From Couchioplanes caeruleus (lineage in GTDB: Bacteria > Actinomycetota > Actinomycetes > Mycobacteriales > Micromonosporaceae), in assembly GCF_023499255.1 (NCBI RefSeq), contig NZ_CP092183.1:627501-691500 (forward strand): a stretch of 64,000 bases of DNA, written 5' to 3'. Under the pieces are notes generated by a model. That model had not been told where the DNA came from, did no database searches, and saw only the letters and a program-made list of their open reading frames with translations. Positions 1-10,665 of the stretch are shown in pieces. A program made the translations under genes and the position numbers. How positions within the stretch are numbered: the first letter of the stretch is position 1; the number at the start of each line of letters is the position of its first letter.

Positions 1-66
1 CTCACGAGCTATCGTCCGGGGGTTGCAGCGCGGCAGGTTCGGGTTCGGCGCACGGAAGGAGGCCAG

Positions 67-505
67 GTGCGGTTCGGCATCCTCGGTCCCCTGTCCGTGA
101 CCGATGCGGGCCGGGAGGTGGCGATCACCGCCGGTCGGGACCGTACCGTGCTCAGCGTGCTGCTGCTGCACGCCGGCCGGACCGTCGGCGTGGACCAGCT
201 CATCGACGCGGTGTGGGGTGAAGCGCCACCGGCGACGGCCCGCGGCCGGTTGCAGACCTGCGTCTCGCGGCTCCGCCGGCTCCTGCCGCCCGGCGCGATC
301 CTGACGAATTCCGGGTCGGGCGCTGAGCGGACTGGCCGCCTGCGTCGCGGTCTCCGATCCGGCTGCCGGGCGGCGGTACCGGCAGCAGGCGCGGGACATC
401 TTCACGGCGATGGGCGTGCCGGACCACCTCGAGGTGGAGCGGCGGCTGAACAGTGGCCTGGATCAACTGCGTCGCGGCCGCGGCCGGGGCAGGATGGGAT
501 CGTGA
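67..505 (+). pseudogene. AfsR/SARP-type regulator relic with internal deletion
   Basis: A GTG start behind a strong AAGGAGG site opens the typical SARP winged-helix domain: [13 protein letters not shown] at the start, [17 protein letters not shown], then [13 protein letters not shown]. The match to the family stops near position 310. From about position 320, in the next frame (+1), the sequence resumes as the C-terminal end of such regulators (AARDIF-like helix, here [23 protein letters not shown]) and stops at 503-505. The ATPase/TPR middle normally found between these parts is missing, so I infer an internal deletion that also broke the frame. The relic's stop overlaps the fumC GTG start (GTGA). 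The N-terminal frame happens to be open straight into fumC. Confidence 0.7.
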
Positions 506-1902
506 CGACGACTGACGAGAGCGGATACCGGATCGAGCGCGACACGATGGGTGAGGTCCGGGTGCCGGCCGATGCCCTGTGGCGGGCGCAGACGCAGCGC
601 GCCGTGGAGAATTTTCCGATTTCCGGGCGGGGGCTGGAGTCCTCGCACATCCGGGCGCTGGCCCGGATCAAGGGTGCTGCCGCACAGGTCAACGCGGCCC
701 TGGGGGTGCTGGACGAGGATCTGGCCAAGGCGATCGTCACGGCCGCGGCGCACGTCGCCGACGGCGGGTACGACGATCAGTTCCCGATCGACGTCTTCCA
801 GACCGGCTCCGGCACGTCGTCGAACATGAACGCCAACGAGGTGATCGCCACCCTCGCGTCGCGGGAGCTGGGCCGGCCGGTCCACCCCAACGACCACGTG
901 AACGCGTCGCAGTCCAGCAACGACGTGTTCCCGTCCTCGATCCATCTGGCCGCGACCGAGGCGGTCACCTCCGACCTCGTGCCGGCCCTGGAGCACCTCG
1001 AGGCCGCGCTGAGCGCCAAGGCGGGGCAGTGGGCCGAGGTCGTCAAGTCCGGCCGTACGCATCTCATGGACGCCACGCCGGTCACCCTGGGTCAGGAATT
1101 CTCCGGGTACGCGGCGCAGGTGCGCAACGGCATCGACCGCCTCACCGCCACCCTGCCGCGCCTCGCCGAGTTGCCCCTGGGCGGGACCGCCGTGGGCACC
1201 GGGGTGAACACCCCGCCCGGGTTCGCCCCGGCGGTGATCGAGCGGCTGCGAGAGTCGACCGGCCTGCCGCTGACCGAGGCGCGTAACCACTTCGAGGCGC
1301 AGGGCGCGCGCGACGGCCTGGTCGAGGCGTCCGGGCAGCTGCGGGTCGTCGCGGTCAGCCTCTACAAGATCGTGAACGACATCCGGTGGATGGGCTCCGG
1401 TCCCCGCGCCGGCCTGCGTGAGCTGCGCCTCCCCGACCTGCAGCCCGGCTCGTCGATCATGCCGGGCAAGGTCAATCCGGTCGTGCCCGAGTCGGTGCGC
1501 CAGGTCGCCGCCCAGGTGATCGGCAACGACGCCGCGGTCGCGTTCGCCGGCACCCAGGGTGACTTCGAGCTCAACGTCATGCTTCCGGTGATGGCCCGCA
1601 ACCTGCTCGAGTCGATCAAGCTGCTGGCCGCCGCGGCCCGGATGCTGGCCGACCGCTGCATCGACGGCCTGGAGGTCAACGAGGAGGTCGTCCGCGGGTA
1701 CGCCGAGGGCTCGCCGTCGATCGTCACGCCGCTCAACCGCTACCTCGGGTACGACGAGGCGGCCGCGATCGCCAAGCAGGCCCTCAAGGAAGACAAGACC
1801 ATCCGGGCGGTTGTCATCGAACGCGGACATGTCGCCAACGGCACGCTGACCGAGGAACAGCTGGACACGGCCCTCGACGTGCTCCGGATGACCCGGCCCT
1901 GA
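502..1902 (+). CDS. fumC: Class II fumarate hydratase FumC
   Basis: This is the iron-independent class II fumarase that interconverts fumarate and L-malate in the TCA cycle, a cytosolic homotetramer. The 466-residue length is normal. Visible family motifs are [24 protein letters not shown], the [19 protein letters not shown] block and the signature [11 protein letters not shown], with the catalytic serine at residue 317/318. The GTG at 502 is chosen because the following [19 protein letters not shown] is the usual N-terminus and an AGGA lies 7 bases upstream. An upstream in-frame GTG at 67 would add a regulator domain and is judged an accident of deletion. No neighbouring TCA gene is present. 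Confidence 0.95.
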   Translation: MTTTDESGYRIERDTMGEVRVPADALWRAQTQRAVENFPISGRGLESSHIRALARIKGAAAQVNAALGVLDEDLAKAIVTAAAHVADGGYDDQFPIDVFQTGSGTSSNMNANEVIATLASRELGRPVHPNDHVNASQSSNDVFPSSIHLAATEAVTSDLVPALEHLEAALSAKAGQWAEVVKSGRTHLMDATPVTLGQEFSGYAAQVRNGIDRLTATLPRLAELPLGGTAVGTGVNTPPGFAPAVIERLRESTGLPLTEARNHFEAQGARDGLVEASGQLRVVAVSLYKIVNDIRWMGSGPRAGLRELRLPDLQPGSSIMPGKVNPVVPESVRQVAAQVIGNDAAVAFAGTQGDFELNVMLPVMARNLLESIKLLAAAARMLADRCIDGLEVNEEVVRGYAEGSPSIVTPLNRYLGYDEAAAIAKQALKEDKTIRAVVIERGHVANGTLTEEQLDTALDVLRMTRP

Positions 1903-1968
1903 CCGGCCGTCGGCAGAAGGCGGCGATCGGGCCTTGTGAATGATCGTCGTCTTCGATGGAATGCGGGC

Positions 1969-3618
1969 ATGAGAAGACGCCTGACGGCCGGGGCCGTCGC
2001 CACCGCGACGAGCCTCGCCGCATTCCTTGTCGGTGTGCCGGGCACGCCGGCCGCCGCCGCCACCGCCATCGAGTACACCGTCGTGGCCGACGACGGCGTC
2101 TCCACCGCCGATGCCATCGCGGCCATCACCGCCGCGGGCGGCACGGTGGTCTCCACCAACACGGCCGTGGGCACGTACAAGGTGTCGTCCGCCGCCGCCG
2201 ACTTCAAGATCCGGGCTGCGAAGTCGGACGCGCTGATCGGTGCGTCCGCCAACCGGCCGGTCGGGTACGCGCCGCGCACCTCGCCCGCCGTCGAGCAGCC
2301 GGTGACCGAGTCGCTGCGCGGCCGCGGCCCGGCCGGGGCGCCCGCCGCCGACCCGCTGGACGACAAGCTGTGGGGCCTGAAGATGGTCAAGGCCGACAAG
2401 GCCCGGGCCATCGAGAAGGGCGAGCGCGGCGTGACCGTGGGCGTCCTCGACACCGGCCTCGACGCGTCCAACCCGGACCTCGCGCCCAACTTCAGCAGCC
2501 GTCTCTCCCGGGTGTTCGCGCCGGACATGGTGGACATCGACGGCCCGTGCGAGGCCGAGGGCTGCGTCGACCCGGTCGGCACCGACGACGACGGCCACGG
2601 CACCCACGTGGCCGGGACCATCGCCGCCGCCGCCAACGGCACCGGCGTGTCCGGCGTCGCGCCGAACGTCACGCTGGTCGAGCTCAAGGGCGGCCAGGAC
2701 TCCGGCTACTTCTTCCTCGACCCGGTGGTCAACGCGCTGACGTACGCCGGCGACGCCGGCCTCGACGTGATCAACATGTCGTTCTACGTCGACCCGTGGC
2801 TCTACAACTGCACGTCGAACCCGGCCGACGCCCCCGAGGCGCAGGCCGAGCAGCGGGCGATCATCACCGGCATGAAGCGGGCCCTGAACTACGCGCACAG
2901 CCACGGGGTCACGCTGGTCGGCGCGCTGGGCAACCAGCACGACAACCTGAACGACCCGCAGGAGGACACGACCAGCCCGGACTACGGCGGCGACCCGTAC
3001 GACCGGCCGATCGACAACCGCACCTGCTTCTCGCTGCCCACGGAGGGCCCGCACGTCATCGGCGTCTCGGCGGTCGGCCCGTCGAAGTCGAAGTCGCAGT
3101 ACTCGAACTACGGCACCGAGCAGGTCGGCGTGGCCGCACCGGGCGGCTTCACGCGGGACTTCTTCGGCACGCCGCAGTACAACTCGGCGGCCAACAACAT
3201 CCTGTCCTCGTACCCGTTGAAGGTCCTGCAGGAGAAGGGCACGGTCGACGCGGCCGGCAACCCGCTGAGCCCGACGGTCTTCAAGGACTGCACCGCCGAC
3301 GGCAAGTGCGGCTACTACACGTACCTGGCCGGCACGTCGATGGCCTCGCCGCACGCCGCCGGCGTCGCCGCGCTGATCGTCAGCAAGTACGGCCACCGCG
3401 ACTGGTGGCGGGGCGGCCTGACCATGAACCCCGACCTGGTCGAGGCGCAGCTCTACCGTACGGCCGAGAAGACCGCGTGCCCCGAGCCGCGGCTGCGCAG
3501 CTACGCGAACGAGGGCTATGGGCCCGAGTTCGACGCGTACTGCGCGGGTCCGAAGGTGTTCAACGGCTTCTACGGGCACGGCATCGTCGACGCGTACAAG
3601 GCGGTCGGCGGCCGCTGA
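1969..3618 (+). CDS. Secreted S8 (subtilisin-like) serine protease
   Basis: This is an exported endopeptidase. From ATG 1969 the protein opens with a signal peptide (MRRRL, a hydrophobic run, cleavage near TPAAAA). A propeptide of about 100 residues follows, then the S8 catalytic domain. Counted from the alternative upstream GTG at 1936, the catalytic triad is Asp172 (VLDTGLD), His221 (DGHGTHVAGT) and Ser468 (GTSMASPHAAG), with the oxyanion Asn in ALGNQHDN. Paired cysteines (CEAEGC, CTSN, CFS, CTADGKC, CPE, CAG) suggest disulfides. A terminator follows at once. Substrate is unknown. The start is uncertain between 1936 and 1969; the latter gives the cleaner signal peptide. Confidence 0.9.
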   Translation: MRRRLTAGAVATATSLAAFLVGVPGTPAAAATAIEYTVVADDGVSTADAIAAITAAGGTVVSTNTAVGTYKVSSAAADFKIRAAKSDALIGASANRPVGYAPRTSPAVEQPVTESLRGRGPAGAPAADPLDDKLWGLKMVKADKARAIEKGERGVTVGVLDTGLDASNPDLAPNFSSRLSRVFAPDMVDIDGPCEAEGCVDPVGTDDDGHGTHVAGTIAAAANGTGVSGVAPNVTLVELKGGQDSGYFFLDPVVNALTYAGDAGLDVINMSFYVDPWLYNCTSNPADAPEAQAEQRAIITGMKRALNYAHSHGVTLVGALGNQHDNLNDPQEDTTSPDYGGDPYDRPIDNRTCFSLPTEGPHVIGVSAVGPSKSKSQYSNYGTEQVGVAAPGGFTRDFFGTPQYNSAANNILSSYPLKVLQEKGTVDAAGNPLSPTVFKDCTADGKCGYYTYLAGTSMASPHAAGVAALIVSKYGHRDWWRGGLTMNPDLVEAQLYRTAEKTACPEPRLRSYANEGYGPEFDAYCAGPKVFNGFYGHGIVDAYKAVGGR

Positions 3619-3644
3619 TCCGGCCTGTGGACAAAGCTGTGGAC

Positions 3645-3680
3645 AACCGCCCCGCCCGGTCCCCCGGGCGGGGCGGTTTT
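3645..3680 (+). terminator. Rho-independent terminator after the S8 protease
   Basis: A GC-rich inverted repeat, AACCGCCCCGCCCGG against CCGGGCGGGGCGGTT with a 3-4 base loop, ends in TTTT. It lies 27 bases after the protease stop and just before the cysS promoter. Confidence 0.85.
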
Positions 3681-3697
3681 CTGCTTCCGGCGGCCGG

Positions 3698-3703
3698 TAC
3701 CCT
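3698..3703 (+). promoter_or_regulatory. -10 element of a probable leaderless cysS promoter
   Basis: TACCCT is followed by 6 bases and then the GTG at 3710. This spacing is that of actinobacterial leaderless transcripts, and no ribosome-binding site precedes the start. Confidence 0.5.
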
Positions 3704-3709
3704 TGTACG

Positions 3710-5125
3710 GTGACGATGAGGCTGCATGACACCGCGACCCGATCCGTCCGCGACTTCGTTCCGAAGACGCCCGGTCAGGTCGGTGTCTATCTGTGTGGCC
3801 TCACCGTGCAGTCGGTGCCGCACATCGGCCACCTGCGCAGCGGCGTCAACTACGACATCCTGCGCCGCTGGCTGGCGCAGTCCGGCTACGAGGTCACGTT
3901 CATCCGCAACGTCACCGACGTGGACGACAAGATCCTGGTCAAGTCGCTGGAGACCGGACGGCCGTTCTGGTCGATCGCGTACGCGAACAAGCTCGTCCTC
4001 GACGCCGACTACCGGGCGCTCAACGTGCTGCCGCCCACCTACGAGCCGCTCGCGACCGGGCACGTGCCGGAGATGCACGAGCTGATCGCCGAGCTGATCG
4101 CGCGCGGGCACGCGTACGAGTCCTCCGAGGGTAACGGCGACGTGTACTTCGACGTGCCGACGTACGCGGACTACGGCGCGCTCTCCGGGCAGAGGCCGGA
4201 GGACATGCTGTCGGCCGGCGAGGCGCCCGAGCGCGGCAAGCGCCACCCCGAGGACTTCGCGTTGTGGAAGGGCGTCAAGGCCGACGAGCCCGCCGAGGCA
4301 TCGTGGCCCTCGCCGTGGGGCGCCGGCCGGCCCGGCTGGCACATCGAGTGCTCCGCGATGGCCCGGCGCTACCTCGGCGACGAGTTCGACATCCACGGCG
4401 GCGGGCTCGACCTGACGTTTCCGCACCACGAGAACGAGATCGCCCAGTCCCGCTCGGCCGGGCTGCCGTTCGCCCGCTACTGGGTGCACAACGCGCTGCT
4501 CAACCTCGGCGAGGCCAAGATGAGCAAGTCGCTGGGCAACGTCATCGACCTGCAGGCCGTCCGCGACATGGGCATCCGTCCCGTGGAGCTGCGCTACTAC
4601 ATGGGCGTGCCGCACTACCGCTCGCGGATCGACTACTCCGACGACGCGCTGCGCGAGGCGGCCACGGCGTACCGGCGCATCGAGGGCTTCGTGCAGCGGG
4701 CCGTCGAAGTGGTGGGCACCGGGCGTCCCAAGGACGTGCCCCCGGCGTTCGCGGCGGCGATGAACGACGACCTCAACACCTCGGCGGCGCTGGCGGTCGT
4801 GCACGACACGATCCGCGAGGGCAACACCGCGCTGGCCGCCGGCGACGAGACCGGGGTGCGGGCCGCCCTCACCGAGGTGCGCGCCATGCTCGGGGTGCTC
4901 GGGCTCGACCCGCTCGACCCCGCGTGGGGCGGCGGCGAGAGCGGCGGCGAGCTCAAGCCGGTCGTCGACTCGCTGGTCGCGCTCGCGCTGGAGCAGCGGG
5001 CGCAGGCCCGCACACGCAAGGACTGGGCGGCCGCCGACTCGGTGCGCGACCAGCTCAAGAACGCGGGAATTCAGGTGGAGGACACTCCGGCCGGGCCGCG
5101 CTGGACGGTAGGAGAGCAGCACTGA
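3710..5125 (+). CDS. cysS: Cysteine--tRNA ligase
   Basis: Class I aminoacyl-tRNA synthetase that charges tRNA-Cys. The 471-residue protein has the HIGH signature as HIGH at residues 38-41 and KMSKS at 270-274. The zinc ligands Cys29, Cys214, His239 and Glu243 keep the spacing known from the family. It is CysS rather than the mycothiol ligase MshC, judging by length and the [16 protein letters not shown]-terminus. Start is taken at GTG 3710 (VTMRLHDT); ATG 3716 is the alternative. The stop overlaps the ATG of the next gene by one base (TGATG), as is common for cysS-rlmB in actinobacteria. Confidence 0.95.
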   Translation: MTMRLHDTATRSVRDFVPKTPGQVGVYLCGLTVQSVPHIGHLRSGVNYDILRRWLAQSGYEVTFIRNVTDVDDKILVKSLETGRPFWSIAYANKLVLDADYRALNVLPPTYEPLATGHVPEMHELIAELIARGHAYESSEGNGDVYFDVPTYADYGALSGQRPEDMLSAGEAPERGKRHPEDFALWKGVKADEPAEASWPSPWGAGRPGWHIECSAMARRYLGDEFDIHGGGLDLTFPHHENEIAQSRSAGLPFARYWVHNALLNLGEAKMSKSLGNVIDLQAVRDMGIRPVELRYYMGVPHYRSRIDYSDDALREAATAYRRIEGFVQRAVEVVGTGRPKDVPPAFAAAMNDDLNTSAALAVVHDTIREGNTALAAGDETGVRAALTEVRAMLGVLGLDPLDPAWGGGESGGELKPVVDSLVALALEQRAQARTRKDWAAADSVRDQLKNAGIQVEDTPAGPRWTVGEQH

Positions 5126-6240
5126 TGCCAGGTAACTCCCGCAACGTGAGCAAGCGCGTCACCTCGAAGAAGGGCGCCTCGGCCGGCTCGGGCGGCAAGA
5201 ACCGCGCGAGCCTCAAGGGCCGCGGCAAGACCCTGCCCGCCGACGAGCGGCCGTGGCACAAGGGCTACTCGGGCACCGAGAAGCTGCCCGACAAGACCGC
5301 CCGTAAGCAGGAGAAGGAACGCCGTGCCGCGGCGGCCGAGGGGCGCGCCCCCAAGGTCGGCGTACCCGGCACCAAGGACACCACCTGGGGTCGCGGCGGC
5401 GGTCGTGCCACCGGCCGTCCGGCCCCGCAGCGGGGTGCCCGCATGCAGAGCCGTGGTCCGCGCGTCGCGCCGGGCCGCCGTTCCAACCCCACCAAGGAAG
5501 GCCCCGAGCTGCTGCTCGGCCGCAACCCGGTGGTGGAGGCGCTGCGCGCGCTGGTCCCGGCCACCGCGCTGTACGTCGCCCAGGGCATCGACATCGACGA
5601 CCGGATCACCGAGATCGTCCGTACCGCCGGCGACCGGGGCATCCCGATCCTGGAGATCAGCCGCAACGAGCTCGACCGGATGACCGGCGGGGTGCTGCAC
5701 CAGGGCGTCGGGCTCCAGGTGCCGCCGTTCGCGTACGAGAACTTCGACGACCTGGTCGCCGCGGCGCTGGAGCAGCCCGCGCCGCTGCTCGTGGCCCTCG
5801 ACGGGGTCACCGACCCGCGCAACCTCGGCGCCGTGATCCGGTCCGTGGCCGCGTTCGGCGGGCACGGGGTGTTCGTGCCGGAGCGCCGCGCGGCCGGCAT
5901 CACCGCCACCGCGTGGCGGACCAGCGCCGGTGCGGCCGCCCGCGTCCCGGTCGCCCAGGTGGTCAACCTGACCCGGGCCGTCAAGGCGGCTCAGCAGGCC
6001 GGGTTCACGGCGATCGGGCTGGACGCCGACGGCGAGACGGACCTCTACCAGCTCGAGGCGGCCGTGGGCCCGCTGCTCGTGGTGGTGGGCTCCGAGGGCC
6101 GCGGCCTGTCCCGCCTGGTCGGGGAGACCTGCGACCTGCGGGTCAGCATCCCGATGGCGTCCACCGTGGAGTCGCTCAACGCGAGCGTCGCCGCGGCGGT
6201 CACCCTCGCGGAGGTTTCCCGCCGCCGAACGTACGGCTGA
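5125..6240 (+). CDS. rlmB: 23S rRNA (guanosine-2'-O-)-methyltransferase, TrmH/RlmB family
   Basis: SPOUT-fold SAM-dependent enzyme, expected to methylate the 2'-hydroxyl of a 23S rRNA guanosine. The 371-residue protein has a long Lys/Arg/Gly-rich, probably disordered N-terminal extension (about residues 1-125), then the substrate-binding domain ([15 protein letters not shown]) and the SPOUT domain. The three SPOUT motifs are [34 protein letters not shown] and [18 protein letters not shown]. The latter two form the trefoil knot that binds SAM. The start is fixed by a GGAGAG site and the one-base overlap with cysS. The exact rRNA position cannot be read from sequence. Confidence 0.9.
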   Translation: MPGNSRNVSKRVTSKKGASAGSGGKNRASLKGRGKTLPADERPWHKGYSGTEKLPDKTARKQEKERRAAAAEGRAPKVGVPGTKDTTWGRGGGRATGRPAPQRGARMQSRGPRVAPGRRSNPTKEGPELLLGRNPVVEALRALVPATALYVAQGIDIDDRITEIVRTAGDRGIPILEISRNELDRMTGGVLHQGVGLQVPPFAYENFDDLVAAALEQPAPLLVALDGVTDPRNLGAVIRSVAAFGGHGVFVPERRAAGITATAWRTSAGAAARVPVAQVVNLTRAVKAAQQAGFTAIGLDADGETDLYQLEAAVGPLLVVVGSEGRGLSRLVGETCDLRVSIPMASTVESLNASVAAAVTLAEVSRRRTYG

Positions 6241-6318
6241 GCCGCCGCGCCGGGGAGTCGTCGTACCGGGCATGTAACGTGACGGGCCGAGTGTCGTCCG
6301 GCGCGGAGGGGCAGCTGC

Positions 6319-9186
6319 ATGCTCGGTGTTGACCTGGGCACATCGCACACGGTCGCCATGCTGCGCTGGCCCGACGGCCGGGTGCGCCCGCTGCTCTTCG
6401 ACGGCCTCCCGCTGCTGCCCTCCGCCGTCCACCGGGACCGCGCCGGCCGCCTGCACGTGGGCCGCGACGCACTCCGCCTCGGGTACGCCGATCCCGCCCG
6501 CCTCGAGCCCCACCCGAAGCGGCACGTCGACGCGCCGACCGTCCTCCTCGGCGACGCCGAGGTCCCGGTGCCCGACCTGCTCGCGGCGCTGCTCGAGGCG
6601 GTCGCCCGGGAGGCGGTCGCGGCGGCCGGTCAGCTGCCGCCGGCCGTGGTCACCTACCCGGCGGCCTGGGGTGCCCAGCGCCGCCAGGTCCTGACCGACG
6701 CGCTGGCCCTCGCCGGCTGGCCGCCGTCCACGCCGCTGGTGCCCGAGCCCGTCGCCGCGGCCCGGTACTTCGCCGAGGTGCTGCGCCGGCCGGTGCCGGT
6801 CGGGGCGGCGCTCGCCGTCTTCGACTTCGGCGGCGGCACCCTGGACGTCGCGGTGGTCCGCAACGAGGGCGCCGGCCCCGACGGTCGGGCGCGTTTCGAG
6901 GTGGCGGCCTCCGGCGGCCTGGACGACCTCGGTGGCCTCGACATCGACGCCGCGCTGGTGGCGCACCTGGGCACCGAGCTGGAGCGGTCGTACCCCGAAG
7001 CCTGGGCCACGCTGCGGGAGCCGGTGACCCTCGCGCAGTGGCGCGCCCGCCGCCAGCTCTGGGACGACGTCCGCGGGGCGAAGGAGATGCTGTCGCGCGC
7101 CGGGGAGGCACCCGTGCCGGTGCCCGGTCTGGAGCACGCGCTCCACCTCACCCGCGCCGAGCTGGAGCTGGTCGCGGCCCCGCTGGTCCGGCGCGGTGTG
7201 GCGGAGGCGGAGGCGGTGGTCAAGGCGGCCGGGCTGGCGCCGGCCGATCTGGCCGGGCTGTTCCTGGTGGGCGGCTCGTCCCGGGTGCCGCTCGTGGCAC
7301 GGCTGCTGCACAGCGAGCTGGGCGTCGCGCCGACCGTGATCGAGCAACCGGAGCTCCCGGTCGCCGAGGGTGCGATCCTCGCGGCGCCGGAGCAGCGCGA
7401 CACTCCGGTCAGCCGGATGCGGGCGGCTGCGGTGCCGCCACAGACCGACACGATGGCCCACCCCTCGCCCGCGGCCGGACCGGGCACCGAGGCCGCCGGC
7501 TCGCCGGTGACCGCGACCGAGGCAGCGCCGGCTCCGGCGGTCGGCGGGTCCAGGACCGGCGCCGACGTGGTGGGCGAGGAGCCGAATTACGCCGAGCCGG
7601 TCGACCCGTGGGCCACCGGGGAAGCGGCCGCTCTCGCCGCCGCCGGCGGCGCACCCCTGATCCCGCCCGCTTCCGCCGTCCCGGTCTCGCCGATGCCGGG
7701 ACCATCGCCGGACCAGCCCTGGGCCGCCTCCGCGCCGGAGCAGCCGTGGCTCGCCTCGGTGCACGGCCACCCGGCGCAGCCCGATCCGGCGGGGGAACCC
7801 GGCCCGGCGGGGGAGCGCCGGCTGCCGGCGTACAGGAGGAAAGGTCTGTGGCTCATCGCGGCGGCGACCGTTGTCGTCCTCGGGGTCGTCGCGACCGCCG
7901 TCGTGCTGCTGTGGCCGGGTTCGCGGGCGCTGGACTACCGGCCGCTGAGCGAGCCGCGGCGCGTCCCGCCGCTCGTGCCGGTGACCTCGTATTTCTCCGC
8001 CGCGGGGCTGCGTGACGGGCGGGCCTACTTCGCCTCGGCGGACGACAAGGGGCAGCTGGGGGTCGTCGCCGCCGACGCCGGCACCGGCAAGAAGCTGTGG
8101 ACCAGCGCGGATGCCGGCACGGCGAGCCGGTGGGAGTTCTTCTTCACGATGCCGCACGCGCTCGTCGCGATCACCGGCACCGACTCCTCGACCGGCGACC
8201 GGCGCATGGTGATGCTCGACCCGGGCGGCGGCCGGAAGATGTGGGAGCGTTCGATCTCCTCGGACGACAACGTGCTGTTCGCCGGGGACGTCGCCGTCCT
8301 GGTCGACCGGACCGAGAAGCGCGTGCTCGGGCTCAAGGTCCGCGACCGCGGGCGGACCGCGTGGGAGAAGCGGAACCCCACCACCGAGTACGGCCTCGGC
8401 ACCACCCGGGTCGTCACCGCCACCACGGCCGACGACTTCGCGGGGGCGGCGACCACCGGCGGGGTGCCGTTCGCCGGGCCGACGGACGACGACGAGCGGC
8501 TCGTGCAGATCGGGGCGGACCGGTCCGCGCGGGTGCTGGACGCGCGCACCGGCGACGAGGTGGCCGGGCCGCGGCGTAGCGTGGCCGACCCGGACGACCC
8601 GATCGTCGCGCACAACGGGCGGCTGATCGTGGCGGAGTCCGGCACCGCCCGGCGCATCGTCGTGTACGACCTGGCGAAGCTCGGCGAGCCGAAGGTGCCG
8701 TACACACTGCCGGACAACAGCCGGCTCGAGCACCTGACGGCGTGCGGCGACGACCGGGTCTGCTTCGTCCAGAAGACCGGGTACGACGCCAAGACGGCCC
8801 AGGTCGTCGCGGTGGACGTGGCGAAGGGCGGGGTGACGTGGTCGCGTACGGTGCCGGACGCCGACGGCCTGGTGCCGGTGGGCGAGGCGGTGCTGGCGTC
8901 GCAGAACACCTCACCCGGGCAGGTGACGCTGCTCGACGACCGCGGCAAGGTGGCGTGGACCCGGGCCGGTACGGCGGGCCGGCTGGACGGCGGCAACGTG
9001 CTGCTCTTCTCCAAGGCGCTGTCGACCTCGGCCGACGACCCTGCCCTGTCCGGGGTGCACGTGGGCGACGCCGCGGTGCCGCTGGGCTCGCTGGAGAACG
9101 TACGGACGGCGTCGTGCGCCTGGGATCAGAGGAACCTGGCCTGCGCCGCCGAGGAGGACTTCGTCCTGCAGACCTTCGCGTCCTGA
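6319..9186 (+). CDS. Hsp70-like ATPase fused through a membrane span to a beta-propeller domain
   Basis: The 955-residue protein has three parts. Residues 1-350 form an Hsp70/actin-fold ATPase: phosphate-1 motif VDLGTSHTVAML, phosphate-2 motif FDFGGGTLDVAVV and adenosine motif FLVGGSSRVPLV. The usual Hsp70 substrate-binding domain is absent. It is followed by a Pro/Ala-rich linker, one membrane span (about residues 511-532) and about 400 extracytoplasmic residues with repeated PQQ/BamB-like blades (for example GKKLWTSADAG, GRKMWERS, GGVTWSRTV). The expected topology is cytoplasmic ATPase, external propeller. A TAACGT -10 at 6275-6280 and a GGAGGGG site precede the ATG. I infer a signalling or envelope role; no substrate is evident. 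Confidence 0.85.
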   Translation: MLGVDLGTSHTVAMLRWPDGRVRPLLFDGLPLLPSAVHRDRAGRLHVGRDALRLGYADPARLEPHPKRHVDAPTVLLGDAEVPVPDLLAALLEAVAREAVAAAGQLPPAVVTYPAAWGAQRRQVLTDALALAGWPPSTPLVPEPVAAARYFAEVLRRPVPVGAALAVFDFGGGTLDVAVVRNEGAGPDGRARFEVAASGGLDDLGGLDIDAALVAHLGTELERSYPEAWATLREPVTLAQWRARRQLWDDVRGAKEMLSRAGEAPVPVPGLEHALHLTRAELELVAAPLVRRGVAEAEAVVKAAGLAPADLAGLFLVGGSSRVPLVARLLHSELGVAPTVIEQPELPVAEGAILAAPEQRDTPVSRMRAAAVPPQTDTMAHPSPAAGPGTEAAGSPVTATEAAPAPAVGGSRTGADVVGEEPNYAEPVDPWATGEAAALAAAGGAPLIPPASAVPVSPMPGPSPDQPWAASAPEQPWLASVHGHPAQPDPAGEPGPAGERRLPAYRRKGLWLIAAATVVVLGVVATAVVLLWPGSRALDYRPLSEPRRVPPLVPVTSYFSAAGLRDGRAYFASADDKGQLGVVAADAGTGKKLWTSADAGTASRWEFFFTMPHALVAITGTDSSTGDRRMVMLDPGGGRKMWERSISSDDNVLFAGDVAVLVDRTEKRVLGLKVRDRGRTAWEKRNPTTEYGLGTTRVVTATTADDFAGAATTGGVPFAGPTDDDERLVQIGADRSARVLDARTGDEVAGPRRSVADPDDPIVAHNGRLIVAESGTARRIVVYDLAKLGEPKVPYTLPDNSRLEHLTACGDDRVCFVQKTGYDAKTAQVVAVDVAKGGVTWSRTVPDADGLVPVGEAVLASQNTSPGQVTLLDDRGKVAWTRAGTAGRLDGGNVLLFSKALSTSADDPALSGVHVGDAAVPLGSLENVRTASCAWDQRNLACAAEEDFVLQTFAS

Positions 9187-9220
9187 GCGACGGAAGACGC
9201 CGAGAGACGACCGGGGAGAC

Positions 9221-9261
9221 AACGAGAAGGGCGGCTCCCCGCGGGGAACCGCCCGTTCGTT
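9221..9261. terminator. Bidirectional terminator between convergent genes
   Basis: The stem GGGCGG/CCGCCC with inner CCCC/GGGG and outer AACGA/TCGTT arms lies between the stops of the Hsp70 fusion and msiK. It can serve both directions. Confidence 0.7.
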
Positions 9262-9272
9262 GCAGCTGACGA

Positions 9273-10358
<1,086 letters not shown>

Positions 10359-10496
10359 GGTGAATCGACTTCCTTTCCACCGGCAGGAACGTGCCGGACG
10401 ATCCGAGTGGAGGAACAGCCATGTGGCGGACCACACGCCTCGCCACCGTAAATGTTTTTTCATGTTCTGCCAAGGTCGCGGCACGGCAACGGGCGT

Positions 10497-10526
10497 TTCG
10501 GCCCGGATGGCGGGAGCCGGTATGCT
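10497..10526 (+). promoter_or_regulatory. Likely promoter of the tRNA gene
   Basis: TTCGGC and TATGCT (10521-10526) are spaced 18 bases apart, with the -10 ending 9 bases before the mature tRNA. The rest of the msiK-tRNA gap (10359-10496) holds the msiK ribosome-binding site and an AT-rich patch near 10450; I see no gene there. Confidence 0.45.
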
Positions 10527-10535
10527 CGGGCCCAC

Positions 10536-10612
10536 GCCCCTGTAGCTCAGTTGGCCAGAGCACCTGTCTTGTAAACAGGATGTCGTCGGTTCGATTCCGA
10601 CCGGGGGCTCCA
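10536..10612 (+). tRNA. tRNA-Thr (anticodon UGU), CCA encoded
   Basis: A full cloverleaf can be drawn. The acceptor GCCCCTG pairs with CGGGGGC, with the D-arm around AGCTCAGTTGGCCAGAGC. The anticodon stem CCTGT/ACAGG has loop CTTGTAA, giving anticodon TGT. The T-arm is GTCGG-TTCGATT-CCGAC. Discriminator T and CCA follow at 10609-10612. It reads ACA codons, rare in such GC-rich genomes. A short perfect palindrome (CCCGGCGCCGGG, 10617-10628) lies just downstream and may be part of 3' processing or termination. Confidence 0.96.
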
Positions 10613-10665
10613 CCTTCCCGGCGCCGGGCGCGCTGAAAAGAATTCCCAACCCCTGGGGTTTCGCC

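Noticed and set aside
67..1902. A 611-residue fusion of a SARP winged helix with fumarase
   Set aside because: The linker between the two is out of frame with the regulator's real tail, and fumC has its own start and site at 502. The continuous frame is best explained by a deletion.
463..3732. Long open frame of over 1000 codons on the minus strand opposite fumC and the S8 protease
   Set aside because: In GC-rich DNA the antisense frames of real genes are open for long distances. The composition is Arg/Gly/Val-rich with no family motif.
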